From NCBI RefSeq assembly GCF_905171765.1, contig NC_053392.1, forward strand, positions 374,641,963-374,705,962: 64,000 nucleotides of DNA, given 5' to 3'. The stretch comes from Bufo bufo. Its lineage: Eukaryota; Chordata; Amphibia; Anura; Bufonidae. The position numbers and the translations under genes are program-made. A model generated the notes under the pieces. It did no database searches. It was not told where the DNA came from and saw only the letters and a list, made by a program, of their open reading frames with translations. Below are positions 31,812 to 43,131 of this stretch, piece after piece; the stretch's first letter is position 1, and each line of letters starts with the position of its first letter.

Positions 31812-33000
31812 CTGTAATCCATACAGTGAAAAGCCATAAAGTATTCCAGTGAGGGAATTTTTTTTTTATTTAAAAAAGGCCAAGTTAGTTTATCTGGTGT
31901 TCAATATACTAGATACAGTTAGGCCTGCGTTTCATACATCTGGAATTAGCAAACTAATGTGCTGGGGTTGGGAAAACATATATGTACCCATACTAGAATC
32001 TGTCAAAGAAAGCGGTACTCACATATAACAGTCATTCCATCTGTAATCCATACAGTCAAAAGACTGAAAGTATTCCAGTGAGGGAATTTTTTTTATTTAA
32101 AAAAGGCCAAGTTAGTTTATCTGGCGTTTAATATACTAGATACAGTTAGGCCTGCGTTTCATACATCTGGAATTAGCAAACTAATGTGCTGGGGTTGGGA
32201 AAACATATATGTACCCATACTAGAATCTGTCAAAGAAAGCGGTACTCACATATAACAGTCATTCCATCTGTAATCCATACAGTCAAAAGACTGAAAGTAT
32301 TCCAGTGAGGGAATTTTTTTTATTTAAAAAAGGCCAAGTTAGTTTATCTGGCGTTCAATATACTAGATACAGTTAGGCCTGCGTTTCATACATCTGGAAT
32401 TAGCAAACTAATGTGCTGGGGTTGGGAAAACATATATGTACCCATACTAGAATCTGTCAAAGAAAGCGGTACTCACATATAACAGTCATTCCATCTGTAA
32501 TCCATACAGTCAAAAGACTGAAAGTATTCCAGTGAGGGAATTTTTTTTTTATTTAAAAAAGGCCAAGTTAGTTTATCTGGCGTTCAATATACTAGATACA
32601 GTTAGGCCTGCGTTTCATACATCTGGAATTAGCAAACTAATGTGCTGGGGTTGGGAAAACATATATGTACCCATACTAGAATCTGTCAAAGAAAGCGGTA
32701 CTCACATATAACAGTCATTCCATCTGTAATCCATACAGTCAAAAGACTGAAAGTATTCCAGTGAGGGAATTTTTTTTTTATTTAAAAAAGGCCAAGTTAG
32801 TTTATCTGGCGTTCAATATACTAGATACAGTTAGGCCTGCGTTTCATACATCTGGAATTAGCAAACTAATGTGCTGGGGTTGGGAAAACATATATGTACC
32901 CATACTAGAATCTGTCAAAGAAAGCGGTACTCACATATAACAGTCATTCCATCTGTAATCCATACAGTCAAAAGACTGAAAGTATTCCAGTGAGGGGATT
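31812..33000. repeat. 227-229-bp tandem repeat, five copies
   Basis: CTGTAATCCATACAGT recurs at 31812, 32041, 32268, 32495, 32724 and 32953. Copies 2-5 are almost identical; the first is diverged. Length differences come mainly from the T run after GAGGGAA. The array stops about 50 bp before the transposase ATG. Confidence 0.95.
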
Positions 33001-33050
33001 TTGCTTATAAATATAATATATTTCATTGTGGTGCGAGTTGAATCGCAACA

Positions 33051-36000
33051 ATGAAGAAAAATACTATTAAGGGACGAGGACGCGGTCGTGGTGGTGTCCG
33101 TGGAGCCTCTGTTGCTGGTAGAGGACGTGGCCGTTCGGCCCCAGGCGCACACAGTAGGGAACGAACTCCCTCAACTAGCCGGCAGAATGTACCGCAATAT
33201 CTCGTGGGGCCCAATGCCGCTCTTAGGATGGTAAGGCCTGAGCAGGTACAGGCATTAATCGATTGGGTGGCCGACAGTGCTTCCAGCACGTTCACCACAT
33301 GGTCTTCCACCCAGTCTTCTGCGGAAAGCGCACAGGTGGCACCTGAAAACCAAGCCCATCAGTCTGTCACATCACCCCCAAGCATATCAGGGAAACGGTC
33401 TGAGCCACAAGTTATGCAGCAGTCTCTTCTTCTGTTTGAAGACTCTGCTTCCAGGGTTTCCCAGGGGCGTCCACCTAGCCCTTCCCCAGTGGAGGAAGAC
33501 ATACCATGCACTGACGCACAACCACTTATGTCTCCAGATGAAGAGGACATGGGAATACCACCACAGCAGAGTCACCGACTCTCTGATGATGATGAAACAC
33601 AGGTGCCCACTGCCGCGTCTTTTTGCAGTGTGCAGACTGAACAGGAGGAGGTCAGGGAGGGAGACTGGGTGGAAGACGATGCAGAGGACGATGAGGTCTT
33701 AGACCCCACATGGACTGAAGGTCGTGGCGATGACTTTCACAGTTCAGAGGAAGAGGTAGTGGTGAGACCGAGACAACAGCGAAGCCAAAGAGGGAGCAGG
33801 GGGCCAAAGCAGACGAGCCGCCGCCCCCAGAGTTCGCCTGCTACTGGACATCGCCAACAGGGACCCAGCCCCACAAAGGCAGCTTCAAAGAGTTCCCTGG
33901 CATGGCACTTCTTTAAACAATGTCCTACCGACAAGACCCGAGTGACTTGCACGCTCTGCCATCAGAGCCTGAGGCGAGGCATTAACGTTCTGAACCTCAG
34001 CACAACCTGCATGACCAGGCATCTACATGCAAAGCATGAACTGCAGTGGGGTACACACCTTAAAAACCAGGCACTCGCTGAGGCTCCCCCTGCTCCCTCT
34101 ACTGCTGCTGCCTCGGCTTCCGCCTCGAGAGGAATGTTGCCACCTGCCGAGCAGCAAACAGAGGATGTGCCACTGACACCACCACCACCGCCACCGTCAA
34201 CTAGCGTCTCCACTATATCACACAGCAGCGTTCAGCTCTCAATATCTCAAACCTTAGAGAGGAAGCGCAAATTCCCCCCGAGTCACCCTCGAGCCCTTGG
34301 CCTGAACGCCAGCATTTCTAAACTGCTGGCCTTTGAAATGCTGTCATTCCGGCTGGTGGACACAGACAGCTTCAAACAGCTGATGGCCATGGCTGTCCCG
34401 CAGTATGTGGTTCCCAGCCGCCACTACTTCTCCAAGACAGCCGTGCCTTCCCTGCACATGCAAGTGTCCGATAAAATCAAGTGTCCACCTAACCACAGAT
34501 ACGTGGACCAGTAAGCACGGCCAGGGACGCTATATCTCACTAACTGCACACTGGATGAATGTAGTGGCGGCTGGGCCCCCGGCGGACAGTTCCTTGGCGC
34601 ACGTCCTTCCGCCCCCTAGGATCGCAGGGCATCATTCTCTGCCTCCTGTAGCCTCCTCCTCCTACTCGGCTTCCTCCTCCACTGCTTCCACCAGCTCATC
34701 CGGTCAGCCACACACCTTCACCACCAACTTCAGCACAGCCCGGGGTAAACGTCAGCAGGCCATTCTGAAACTCATATGTTTGGGGGACAGGCCCCACACC
34801 GCACAGGAGTTGTGGCGGGGTATTGAACAACAGACCGACGAGTGGTTTCTGCCGGTGGGCCTCAAGCCAGGCCTGGTGGTATGCGATAATGGGCGAAATC
34901 TCGTGGCAGCTCTGGGACTAGCCGGTTTGACGCACATCCCTTGCCTGGCGCATGTGCTGAACTTGGTGGTGCAGAGGTTCATTCACCACTACCCCAACAT
35001 GTCAGAGCTGCTGCATAAAGTGCGGGCCGTCTGTGCGCGCTTCCGCCGTTCACATCCTGCCGCTGCTCGCCTGTCTGCGCTACAGCGGAACTTCGGCCTT
35101 CCCGCTCACCGCCTCATATGCGACGTGCCCACCCGGTGGGACTCCACCTTGCACATGCTGGAGAGACTGTGCGAGCAGCAGCAGGCCATAGTGGAGTTTC
35201 AGCTGCAGCACGCTCGCGTCAGTCGTACTGCCGAACAGCACCACTTCACCACCAATGATTGGGCCTCCATGCGAGACCTGTGTGCCCTGCTGCGCTGTTT
35301 CGAGTACTCCACCAACATGGCCAGTGGCGATGACACTGTTATCAGCGTTACAATACCACTTCTATGTCTCCTTGAGAAAACACTTAGGGCAATGATGTTA
35401 GAGGAGGTGGCCCAGGTGGAGGAGGAGGAGGAGGATGAGGGCTCGTTTCTAACACTTTCGGGCTAGTCTGTTCGAAGTGGCTCAGAGGGAGGTTTGTTTA
35501 AGCAGCAGAGGACAGGTTCACAAGTCGCCAGCCAAGGCACTGTACTGGAGGACGAGGAGGAGGAGGAGGTGGAGGGGGACGAGAATGACGCAAGTTCACA
35601 GCGGGGTGGCAGCCCAGGCCCATCACTGGTGCGTGGCTGGGGGGATACGGTGGACGATGACGATACGCCTCCCACAGAGGACAGCTTGTCCTTACCCATG
35701 GGTAGCCTGGCCCACATGAGCGAATATATGCTCCAATGCCTGCGCAACGACAGCAGAGTTGCCCACGTTTTAACGTGTGCAGACTACTGGGTGGCCACCC
35801 TGCTGGATCCCCGGTATAAAGACAATGTGCCCACTTTAATTCCTGAACTGGAGCGCGACCGTAAGATGCGCGAGTACAAGCGCACGCTGATAGAGGCGCT
35901 CTTGAGAGCATTCCCACATGTCACAGGGGAACAGGTGGAAGGTGAAGGCAGAGGAGTGGCAAGAGGTCGCCAACGCAGCTGTGTCACGGCCAGCTCATCT

Positions 36001-36402
36001 GAGGGCAGGGTTAGCATGGCAGAAATTTGGAAAAGTTTTGTCTCCACGCCACAGCTATCTGCACCGACACCTGATACGGAACGTGTTAGCAGGAGGCAGC
36101 ATTTCACTAACATGGTTGAACAGTATGTCTGCACACCCCTCCACATCCTGACGGATGGTTCGGCCCCATTCAACTACTGGGTTTCGAAATTGTCCACGTG
36201 GCCAGAGTTAGCATGTTATGCCTTGGAGGTGCTTTCCTGCCCGGCGGCCAGCGTTTTATCTGAACGCGTATTCAGCACGGCAGGGGGCGTCATTACTGAC
36301 AAGCGCAGCCGCCTGTCCACAGCCAACGTGGACAAGCTGACCTTCATAAAGATGAACCAGGCATGGATCCCACAGGACCTGTCCCTCCCTTGTGCAGAGT
36401 AG
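33051..36402 (+). pseudogene. hAT transposase (ZBED-like), broken by one deletion and one stop
   Basis: It starts at ATG 33051 with an RGRGRGGVRG basic tail. Next is a BED zinc finger at about 33895-34040 (CTLCHQSL ... TRHLHAKHEL). The catalytic region carries HLTTDTWTS (first Asp) and LVVCDNGRNLVAAL (second Asp), then LAHVLNLVVQRF and TRWDSTLHMLERL. The last block is the C-terminal hATC dimerisation region (LSCPAASVLSERVFSTAGG). Frame 1 runs 33051-34514. A short deletion, visible against the second hAT copy, shifts the frame at about 34484 just before HLTTDTWTS. The second frame runs to a TAG at 35464-35466, where the other copy has a Gln codon, and then continues in the same frame to 36402. 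An acidic low-complexity linker surrounds the stop. The disruptions are few, so the copy died recently. Non-autonomous copies at 8044-10822 share its ends. Confidence 0.88.
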
Positions 36403-36719
36403 TCCTTATTAACTGCCTAAAACATGTCTTGTTGTGCTACGGGCCACTTCTTTATTTGATACAAATTTTATGAAACCCACAGTTGAATGAAACTCTTCTC
36501 TGTCTGGGCGCCGGGGCCTAACCAGATGAAAGTGGCCGGTTAAACTAACGGGTGACATGAAGCCATAACCTCTGCCATGCTACCTCTGTCTTCTGTCTGG
36601 GTGCTGAGGCCTAAGTCAAATAAAGCGGTCTTCTGCTGTGCTGGGGGATATGAAGCTAATCTCTGACCTCTCTCCTCTGTCTGGGTCCAAAGGCCTAAAT
36701 CACTGAAAGAGGCCTTCTC

Positions 36720-37800
36720 CTGTGGTGTGTGATATGATGCCAGAATATGTGCTGTGGGGCCTCTCTCCTCTTCCTGGGTGCAGGGGTCAAATAAACTAAA
36801 TTGTGGCCTACTCCTGTGGTGGTTGATATGATGCCTGATTCTCTGATGTGGAACCTCTCTCCTCTGTTTGGGTGAAGGGGTCAAAGTAACTAAATGGTGG
36901 CTTCTCCTGTGGTGGCTGATATGATGCCAGAATATGTGCTGTGGTGCCTCTCTCCTCTTCCTGGGTGCGGGGGTCAAAGTAACTCAATGGTGGCTTCTCC
37001 TGTGGTGGCTGATATGATGCCAGAATATGTGCTGTGGTGCCTCTCTCCTCTTCCTGGGTGCGGGGGTCAAAGTAACTCAATGGTGGCTTCTCCTGTGGTG
37101 GCTGATATGATGCCAGAATATGTGCTGTGGTGCCTCTCTCCTCTTCCTGGGTGCAGGGGTCAAAGTAACTAAATGGTGGCTTCTCCTGTGGTGGTTGATA
37201 TGATGCCTGATTCTCTGCTGTGAAACCTCTCTCCTCCATCTGGGTGTAGGGGTCAAAGTCGCCTTCTCCTGTGCTGATTGATATAAAGCTGATGGTTGTG
37301 CCATCTGACATGGTTGCCAGGGTCTGATTCAATGGGGGCCTACTCCTGTGGTGGGTGATCTAAATGCCTGATTCTCTGCTGTGAAACCTCTCTCCTCCGT
37401 CTGGGTGTAGGGGTCAAAGTCTTTCAAAGTCGCCTTCTCCTGTGCTGATTGATATGAAGCTGATGGTTGTGCCATCTGACATGGTTGCCGGGGTCCCATT
37501 AAATTGGGGCCTACTCCTGTGGTGGGTGATCTAAATGCCTGATTCTCTGCTTTGAAACCTCTCTCCTCCGTCCGGGTGTAGGGGTCAAAGTCTGTCAAAG
37601 TCGCCTTCTCCTGTGCTGATTGATATAAAGCTTATGCTTGTGCCATCTGACATGGTTGCCGGGGTCTGATTCAATGGTGGCCTACTCCTGTGGTGGGTGA
37701 TCTAAATGCCTGATTCTCTGCTGTGTAACCTCTCTCCTCCGTCTGGGTGTAGGGGTCAAAGTAACTAAATGGTGGCCTACTCCTGTGGTGGGTGACTTGA
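36720..37800. repeat. 93-bp tandem repeats behind the hAT gene
   Basis: GATATGATGCCAGAATATG recurs at 36918, 37011 and 37104 (93-bp spacing), with flanking degenerate copies built on CCTCTCTCCTC and GGTCAAAGT. Because 93 is a multiple of three, the reverse strand stays open as a repetitive 174-codon ORF. Confidence 0.9.
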
Positions 37801-38492
37801 AGCCTGATTCTGTGCTATGGGACCTCACTCCAATTAATATTGTTTAATTTTTATTTATTTTATGTTAACTCATCATTTCCCTATCTACATTTGTTTGCAG
37901 GGGATTTAACTACATTTTGCTGCCTTTTGCAGCCCTCTAGCCCTTTCCGGGTGTGTTTTACAGCCTTTTTAGTGCCCAAAAGTTCGGGTCCCCATTGACT
38001 TCTATGGGGTTCGGGTTCGGGATGAAGTTCGGGTCGAGTTCGGATCCCGAACCCGAACATTTTTCGAAAGTTCGGCCGAACTCGTCGAACCCGAACATCC
38101 AGGTGTTCGCTCAACTCTAGTGATGGCCTATTCTGAAGACATGCCATCACTTGCTAAAGACTTTTCATCCCTTTTAAGTATATATATTTAGCAAATATTG
38201 TACATTGCCTCCATGGGTGGTCACAAATGGTCAGATGCTAAATAACAGCATTGAGCTGTGAGACATTTGCCCATCTTTTAAGCTATCAGGACATGTTAGT
38301 TAATACTTTAAAATTTGTGACTCTTTGCATCTTTTGAAGGCTGAAGGTGAATTTCATGCCTCCAAAGTTCTAACAGGATCATGTACATCTCATATATGCA
38401 GTGAAAATGGAAGTGTGGTTGGTCAAACAGCAAAGCAACATGGATGTCAGGAAGGTTTACACTAGCACTTCCCCTTATCCTGATCTGCAAAG

Positions 38493-39010
38493 TGTAGGAA
38501 GGCGCAAGGGACTGTCGTTGACGAAAGGTACTTGTCACCAAGGTTCCTGGCCTCAGTGGAGTAAGAGCCAGTTTTCATGTGTCAGCAGCAGTTGCTGTTG
38601 GTCACCTTGCTATTTAGTATAGCTGTAATAGCTGATCCAGGACGGATCTTACTGTGAGTAGTCAAAGATCTGGGTGGGTGACTACTCCCCATGTTCCAGG
38701 CCAGGTTTTTACTGGCCTATATAAAAAACACAGCCAGCAGTGTCAGATGGTGGTAATTTCCTCTCTCTCTCTGACAGAGGAGCTCTGGCAATCGCTGGAT
38801 TGGGATCTGAGCTATGTGCTAGGCTGGAGGCCTGATAACAGGTGACTGTTTTGCTGTATGAAATGTCTAGGTGTGAACGAACACCAAAACTGCAAATGGA
38901 CTATTTTGTTGCCACAAGTGTGAATAAAACACTGAAGTTTTTGAGTTACAAACTGGTCTTTGCCTCTATACTGCACCAGCTTGTCCTGTCTACCAGAACG
39001 AATGGCCACA
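38493..39010 (+). repeat. 5' LTR
   Basis: 518 bp, TGTAGGAAGGCGC to GAATGGCCACA; matches 43132-43664 except for a short insertion in the 3' LTR near 43470-43520. Confidence 0.88.
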
Positions 39011-39012
39011 AT

Positions 39013-39025
39013 TGGTGGAGGATGC
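39013..39025 (+). promoter_or_regulatory. primer-binding site
   Basis: TGGTGGAGGATGC, two bases after the 5' LTR; position and initial TGG fit a tRNA primer site. Confidence 0.65.
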
Positions 39026-39119
39026 GGCAGGAGCAGTGAGGCCGACGTGAATGCCAAAATATTTGTTGGTTTGCATTTTTGAACACTGTTGTATGTCATA
39101 CATCAAACCAGCGGTATTA

Positions 39120-40036
39120 CAACCCATGCCCCACGACAAAATGAAGGCTGTTGTGAAGACCCTCATGGAGGCTAATTTGCAGCAGCGAGAGACAAACCTG
39201 CAACAATGGGTGGCTAACAAGCAGCAGCAAGAGACCAACCAGTTGCTGCTACAACACGTGATGGCTTTGCAGACAGCCACGATGCCCGGAAGGCAGTCCG
39301 TGCGGTGATTCCTAAGATGACATCCGCAGACAACATCGAAACCTACCTGGCGATGTATGAGAAAGTGGCCACAAGGGAGAAGCTGGCGAGACCAGTGGGC
39401 TGTGGTCGTCGCTCCGTTTCTGGCATCCGATTCCCAACAGGTGTATTTCGACTTGCTGGACGATCAAGCAGCTGTCTACCACACAGTAAAGGGTGAGAGT
39501 TTGGCAAGACTGGGGGTGAATGTGTTGGTCCGGGCCCAGCAGGTACATCAGTGAGCCCGCGAGACCCCAGTATTATGACTTACTCCACCTTTTGCAAAAG
39601 TAGCTACAGCCTAATGTGCTGAGTCCCATGGCTATGCTGGACAAAATATTGGCTGACATGTTCTGGGGGGCTTTACCACCCCCTCTCCAGCAATGGATCG
39701 GTCAGGTCTCTCCAGGTAATGCCCTTGAGATGGTCGACCTGGTGGAACGCTATGAGGCTACCCGGAATCTACAGAGGGATTCATTTGGGAGGTGGGCAGT
39801 CAAATCCTGTAAATCTCCACCCCAGATCCGGAGACTTGTGCCAACCAAACCCGCCCGGGATGTACACCCGGCTCCGATAGTCTGCTGGCAGTGTTGGGAG
39901 CCTGGCCATGTACAAGCTGACTGTCCACATAAGGTGAAACCCAAGGACACGAACTATGGCTTCTGTCAGTCATTATATGCCAGGAAGCTGTGTGCAGCGG
40001 GTACCCCAGAAACTCAAAATCACTTGTGCCAGGTGT
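39120..40036 (+). pseudogene. gag of the Gmr1-like element
   Basis: Three fragments in different frames. The first is a Gln-rich coiled-coil-like segment (39120-39308, LQQWVANKQQQETNQLLLQH). A frameshifted middle part follows (39305-39550). The third is a capsid/nucleocapsid part (39616-40036) with ALPPPLQQWIG and a CCHC zinc knuckle CWQCWEPGHVQADC. The knuckle would bind the RNA genome. Several frameshifts separate the parts and a TAA at 40036-40038 closes the frame ahead of the protease. Confidence 0.78.
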
Positions 40037-40038
40037 AA

Positions 40039-40668
40039 GTGGAAGACACTTCAGTAGAGGCCCTGCTGGACTCAGGGAGTCTGGTGTCCCTAGTAAGGGC
40101 TCCCCTGGTACAGTCCGCTGAGTATACTGGCCGGAAAGTTGGGGTCATGTGCATTCATGGGGACTTAAAAGACTATCCCACCGCCCTGGTGTCTCTAACC
40201 ACGGGGGCCGGCAGGTGGACTCACAAAGTGGCAGTTGCCACAAACTTACACTACGAACTTATAATCGGGAGAGACTTCCCAGGTTTCCCGGCACTGAGGC
40301 CTGCTATGAAAGTGACTGATACCCATGAGACAGGGGTAACCCTGGCAGAGTGGCCTTGCTCCGGGGGAAGGCCAGAACCCTGGGAACCCAAGGCCGAAGG
40401 GCCAGCGGTAGGGCTGACCGCCACTTCGGTGGAAGAGGGGGAGACAACCCCACTGAGTTTAATGGTGGGAGACATGGAGGACTTGCCGCCGGGGCTTGAG
40501 CTGGCAGACCTCAATGTCTCCGGGGATAATTTTGGTACTGCACAACACCGAGACTCAACCCTATCCCGAGCCTGGGAAAATGTATTAATAGTAGATAGTG
40601 AACCACAACTTGCTGGGGCAGAGTCGGTGTTCCCCCATTTTGTGGTTCAGAAGGATATGTTGTATTAG
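40039..40668 (+). pseudogene. aspartic protease region of the Gmr1-like element
   Basis: It begins in the gag frame immediately after a TAA. ALLDSGSLVSLV at codons 9-20 is the retropepsin active-site motif (D-S-G) and IIGRDFPG about 75 codons later is the family's second signature. The remainder is an acidic, poorly conserved spacer leading to integrase. The protease core itself is open, but the polyprotein is broken before and after it. Confidence 0.75.
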
Positions 40669-40679
40669 GTAAACCAGCT

Positions 40680-41650
40680 GCGGGGTGAACCCATTGAACA
40701 GTTGGTGGTGCCCCAAGCTTATCGCAAACTGGTGTTAGAGTTAGCCCACCAACCTGTTCTCGGGGGTCATCTGGAAATATAGAAAACACAGGACCGGATA
40801 CTACAACGGTTTTACTGGCCTAGTGTGTTTAGGGAGGTGGGCGAATTCTGACCTGCCAGGCAACTAGCCCCCAGCACCTTTTCCGCAGTCCCTTGGTACC
40901 TCTCCCGATCATCGAGGTACTGTTTGAGAGAATTGCTATGGACCTCGTAGGCCCAGTACCGAAGTCCGCTAGAGGACACCAACACATCTTGGTCATCCTA
41001 GACTACACCACTCAGTACCCGGAGGCGGTGACACTGCGACATACATCGGCTGAACATATAGTTAAGGAGCTAATGGAGATGTTCTCTCGAGTGGGGCTAC
41101 CTAAAGAGGTTCTGACTGACCAGGGGACCCCTTTTATGTCCAAGGTCATGAGAGAACTCTGTAAGTGGCTGCATATCAAACATTTACGGACATCCGTGTA
41201 CCATCCGCAAATGGACGGTCTGGTTGAAAGGTTTAACAAAACACTAAAAACCATGTTAAAAAGGGTGGAGTCTAAAGATGGGAAGGACTGGGACCTTCTT
41301 CTGCCCCATCTCATGTTCTCTGTGCGAGAGGTACCCCAGGCCTCTACTTGGTTTCGCCCTTCGAATTGCAATATGGCAGACATCCTTGCGGTATGTTAGA
41401 CGTAGCCAAAGAGGAGTAGGAGCAGCAACCCACTCTGCATAAAAGTGTCCTTGAGTATGTTACCAAGATGCAACAGCGGATAGAGACCATTTTGCCTCTT
41501 GTCAGGGAGCATATGGAGGCCGTTCAGCGAGACCAAAGTCAGATCTATATTCGGCAGGCTCGGGTCCGGATCTTTAACCCGGGTGATCGGGTTTTGGTTC
41601 TGGTGCCGACCGTGGCAGAGGGCCCTACGAGGTACTTGAAAAAATTGTAG
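40680..41650 (+). pseudogene. integrase of the Gmr1-like element, placed before RT
   Basis: The zinc-binding N-terminal part (40680-40880) is disrupted by stops. The catalytic core at 40893-41399 shows AMDLVGP (first Asp), LTDQGTPF (second Asp) and VYHPQMDGLVERFN (Glu), the D,D,E of retroviral-type integrases. A C-terminal segment with NPGDRVLVLVP follows at 41565-41610 in another frame. It lies between protease and reverse transcriptase, the reverse of the normal Ty3/gypsy order. Stops at 41399 and 41650 and frameshifts inactivate it. Confidence 0.82.
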
Positions 41651-41889
41651 AGGTAAATTATAAAGTACACCAGACATGGAGTTGAAAGCCGGAGCAGGTG
41701 TACCATGTGAATCTACTCAAACCATGGAAAGATAGGGAAACCTGTCCTAAATACAGCCAGCGGCCAGGTTTTCTAGAAGAAGCGGTTTTGGCCCCTCTGT
41801 CTGAAGCAAGGGAAGCGCCTTCCACAGTAAGAATTTCTGACAGCCTCTCCTCTAAGTAGGCTCAGGAGGCCAGGGAGTTTATTAGCCGG

Positions 41890-43120
41890 AACATGGATGT
41901 GTTTTCGGATCTCCCTGGACGCACTTCTACAACTCGGCATGACATTGTCACTGAGCCTCAGGTGAAAGTCCAGCTAAAACCATACCGGGTACCCCAGGCT
42001 CGGCGACAAGCCATCTTAGAGGAAGTGCAGATGATGCTGAGGCTAGACGTCATTGATGAGTCTAAAAGTGAGTGGGCTAGTCCTATAGTGCTAATACCCA
42101 AGCCAAACAGAACATTCTGGTTTTGTAACGATTTCCGAAAACTAAACGAGATCTCTAAGTTTGATGCATATCCCATGCCTCGGGTGGATGAGCTTATTGA
42201 GAGGTTAGGCCAAGCCCAGCATTTTTCTGTTTTGGACCTCACCAAAGGGTACTAGCAGGTACCATTGATGGAGGCTGCCAAAGAGAAAACTGCCTTCATC
42301 ACACCAGAGGGGCTGTACCAATATAAGGTGTTACCCTTTGGTCTGCATGGCGCCCCTGCCACTTTTCAATGGCTCATGGACATTGAGCTGCATCCACATC
42401 GTCGGTACACTTCAGCTTATCTAGACGATTTTGTCATCCACAGTACTGACTGGGAAAGTCATCTACCCAAAGTGCAGGCTGTAGTGGACTAACCCAAAGA
42501 AATGCACAATAGGGTTAGAGGAGACTAAGTACCTGGGGTACGTCATTGGACATGGAGTTATCAAACCCCTAGTGAATAAAATAGCGGCTCAGTTGACAGG
42601 GCTCTTAAAGGGACGGAAGTCCGTGATGGTCCGCTGGAATGACCAGGCGGAAGAGGCTTTTTCCGCATTGAAGTCGGTCCTGTGCGGGTCACCGGTTTTG
42701 GTGACACCCCACTTCAAGAAGGAGTTTGTGGTACAGACCAATGCCTCTGAAGTAGGCCTCTGAGCTGTACTCTCTCAGGAAATCAATGGGGAGGAACATC
42801 CTGTTGTTTTTCTGAGCTGCAAACTTACCCCAGTCGAGATCAGGTACAGTATAGTGGAGAGAGAGTGCCTGGCCATCAAGTGGGCACTCGAGTCTCTCCG
42901 CTATTATCTGTTGGGGAGAAAGTCCCGTCTGGTGACTGACCACTCCCCTCTCAAGTGGATGAGGCAGGCCAAAGGAATGCTCGGGTCACCAGATGGTTCT
43001 TGTCATTAAAGAACTTAAAGTTTTCAGTGGAACACAGGACAGGCCGCTTGCAGGGAAACACGGATGCCCTGTCCCGGGTACACTGTCTGGCAAGTGTTCA
43101 CCCCCTCAGGGTTGAACAAA
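41890..43120 (+). pseudogene. reverse transcriptase and RNase H of the Gmr1-like element
   Basis: RT begins near 41893. It contains QAILEEVQMMLRLDVIDESK and SPIVLIPKPN, then FSVLDLTKGY (first catalytic Asp), LPFGLHGAPATFQ, and AYLDDFVIHS (the YxDD box) at about 42415-42445. A TAG at 42253-42255 replaces the expected Trp codon after LDLTKGY. A stop at 42490 and frameshifts precede the RNase H part (42572-43100), which retains FVVQTNASEVGL and GNTDALSRVH. A purine-rich tract leads into the 3' LTR. Non-functional. Confidence 0.82.
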
Positions 43121-43131
43121 GGGGGGAGGTA
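43117..43131 (+). promoter_or_regulatory. polypurine tract
   Basis: CAAAGGGGGGAGGTA directly before the 3' LTR, the expected plus-strand primer. Confidence 0.7.

Larger units (their letters stand above)
30991..38119 (+). mobile_element. hAT transposon with near-complete transposase
   Basis: The left TAGTGTTGAGCGAAC and the inverted right TAGAGTTGAGCGAAC match at 14 of 15 bases. A perfect 8-bp duplication GTGATGGC lies at 30983-30990 and 38120-38127. The 7.1-kb element contains 227-bp tandem repeats ahead of the gene, the transposase at 33051-36402, and 93-bp tandem repeats behind it. Subterminal blocks rich in GTTCGGG/CCCGAAC are inverted at the two ends. The ends match those of the element at 8044-10822. 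Confidence 0.92.
30677..38173. mobile_element. TTAA-type foldback MITE interrupted by the hAT element
   Basis: TTAA at 30673-30676 and 38174-38177 flank it. The left arm (AAGTGATGACC, AGAATAGGCCATCACTAGCT) pairs with the right arm (AGCTAGTGATGGCCTATTCT, GCCATCACTTGC). The MITE proper is 30677-30990 plus 38128-38173; the hAT element sits in its right arm. Same family as 55671-61791. Confidence 0.75.
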
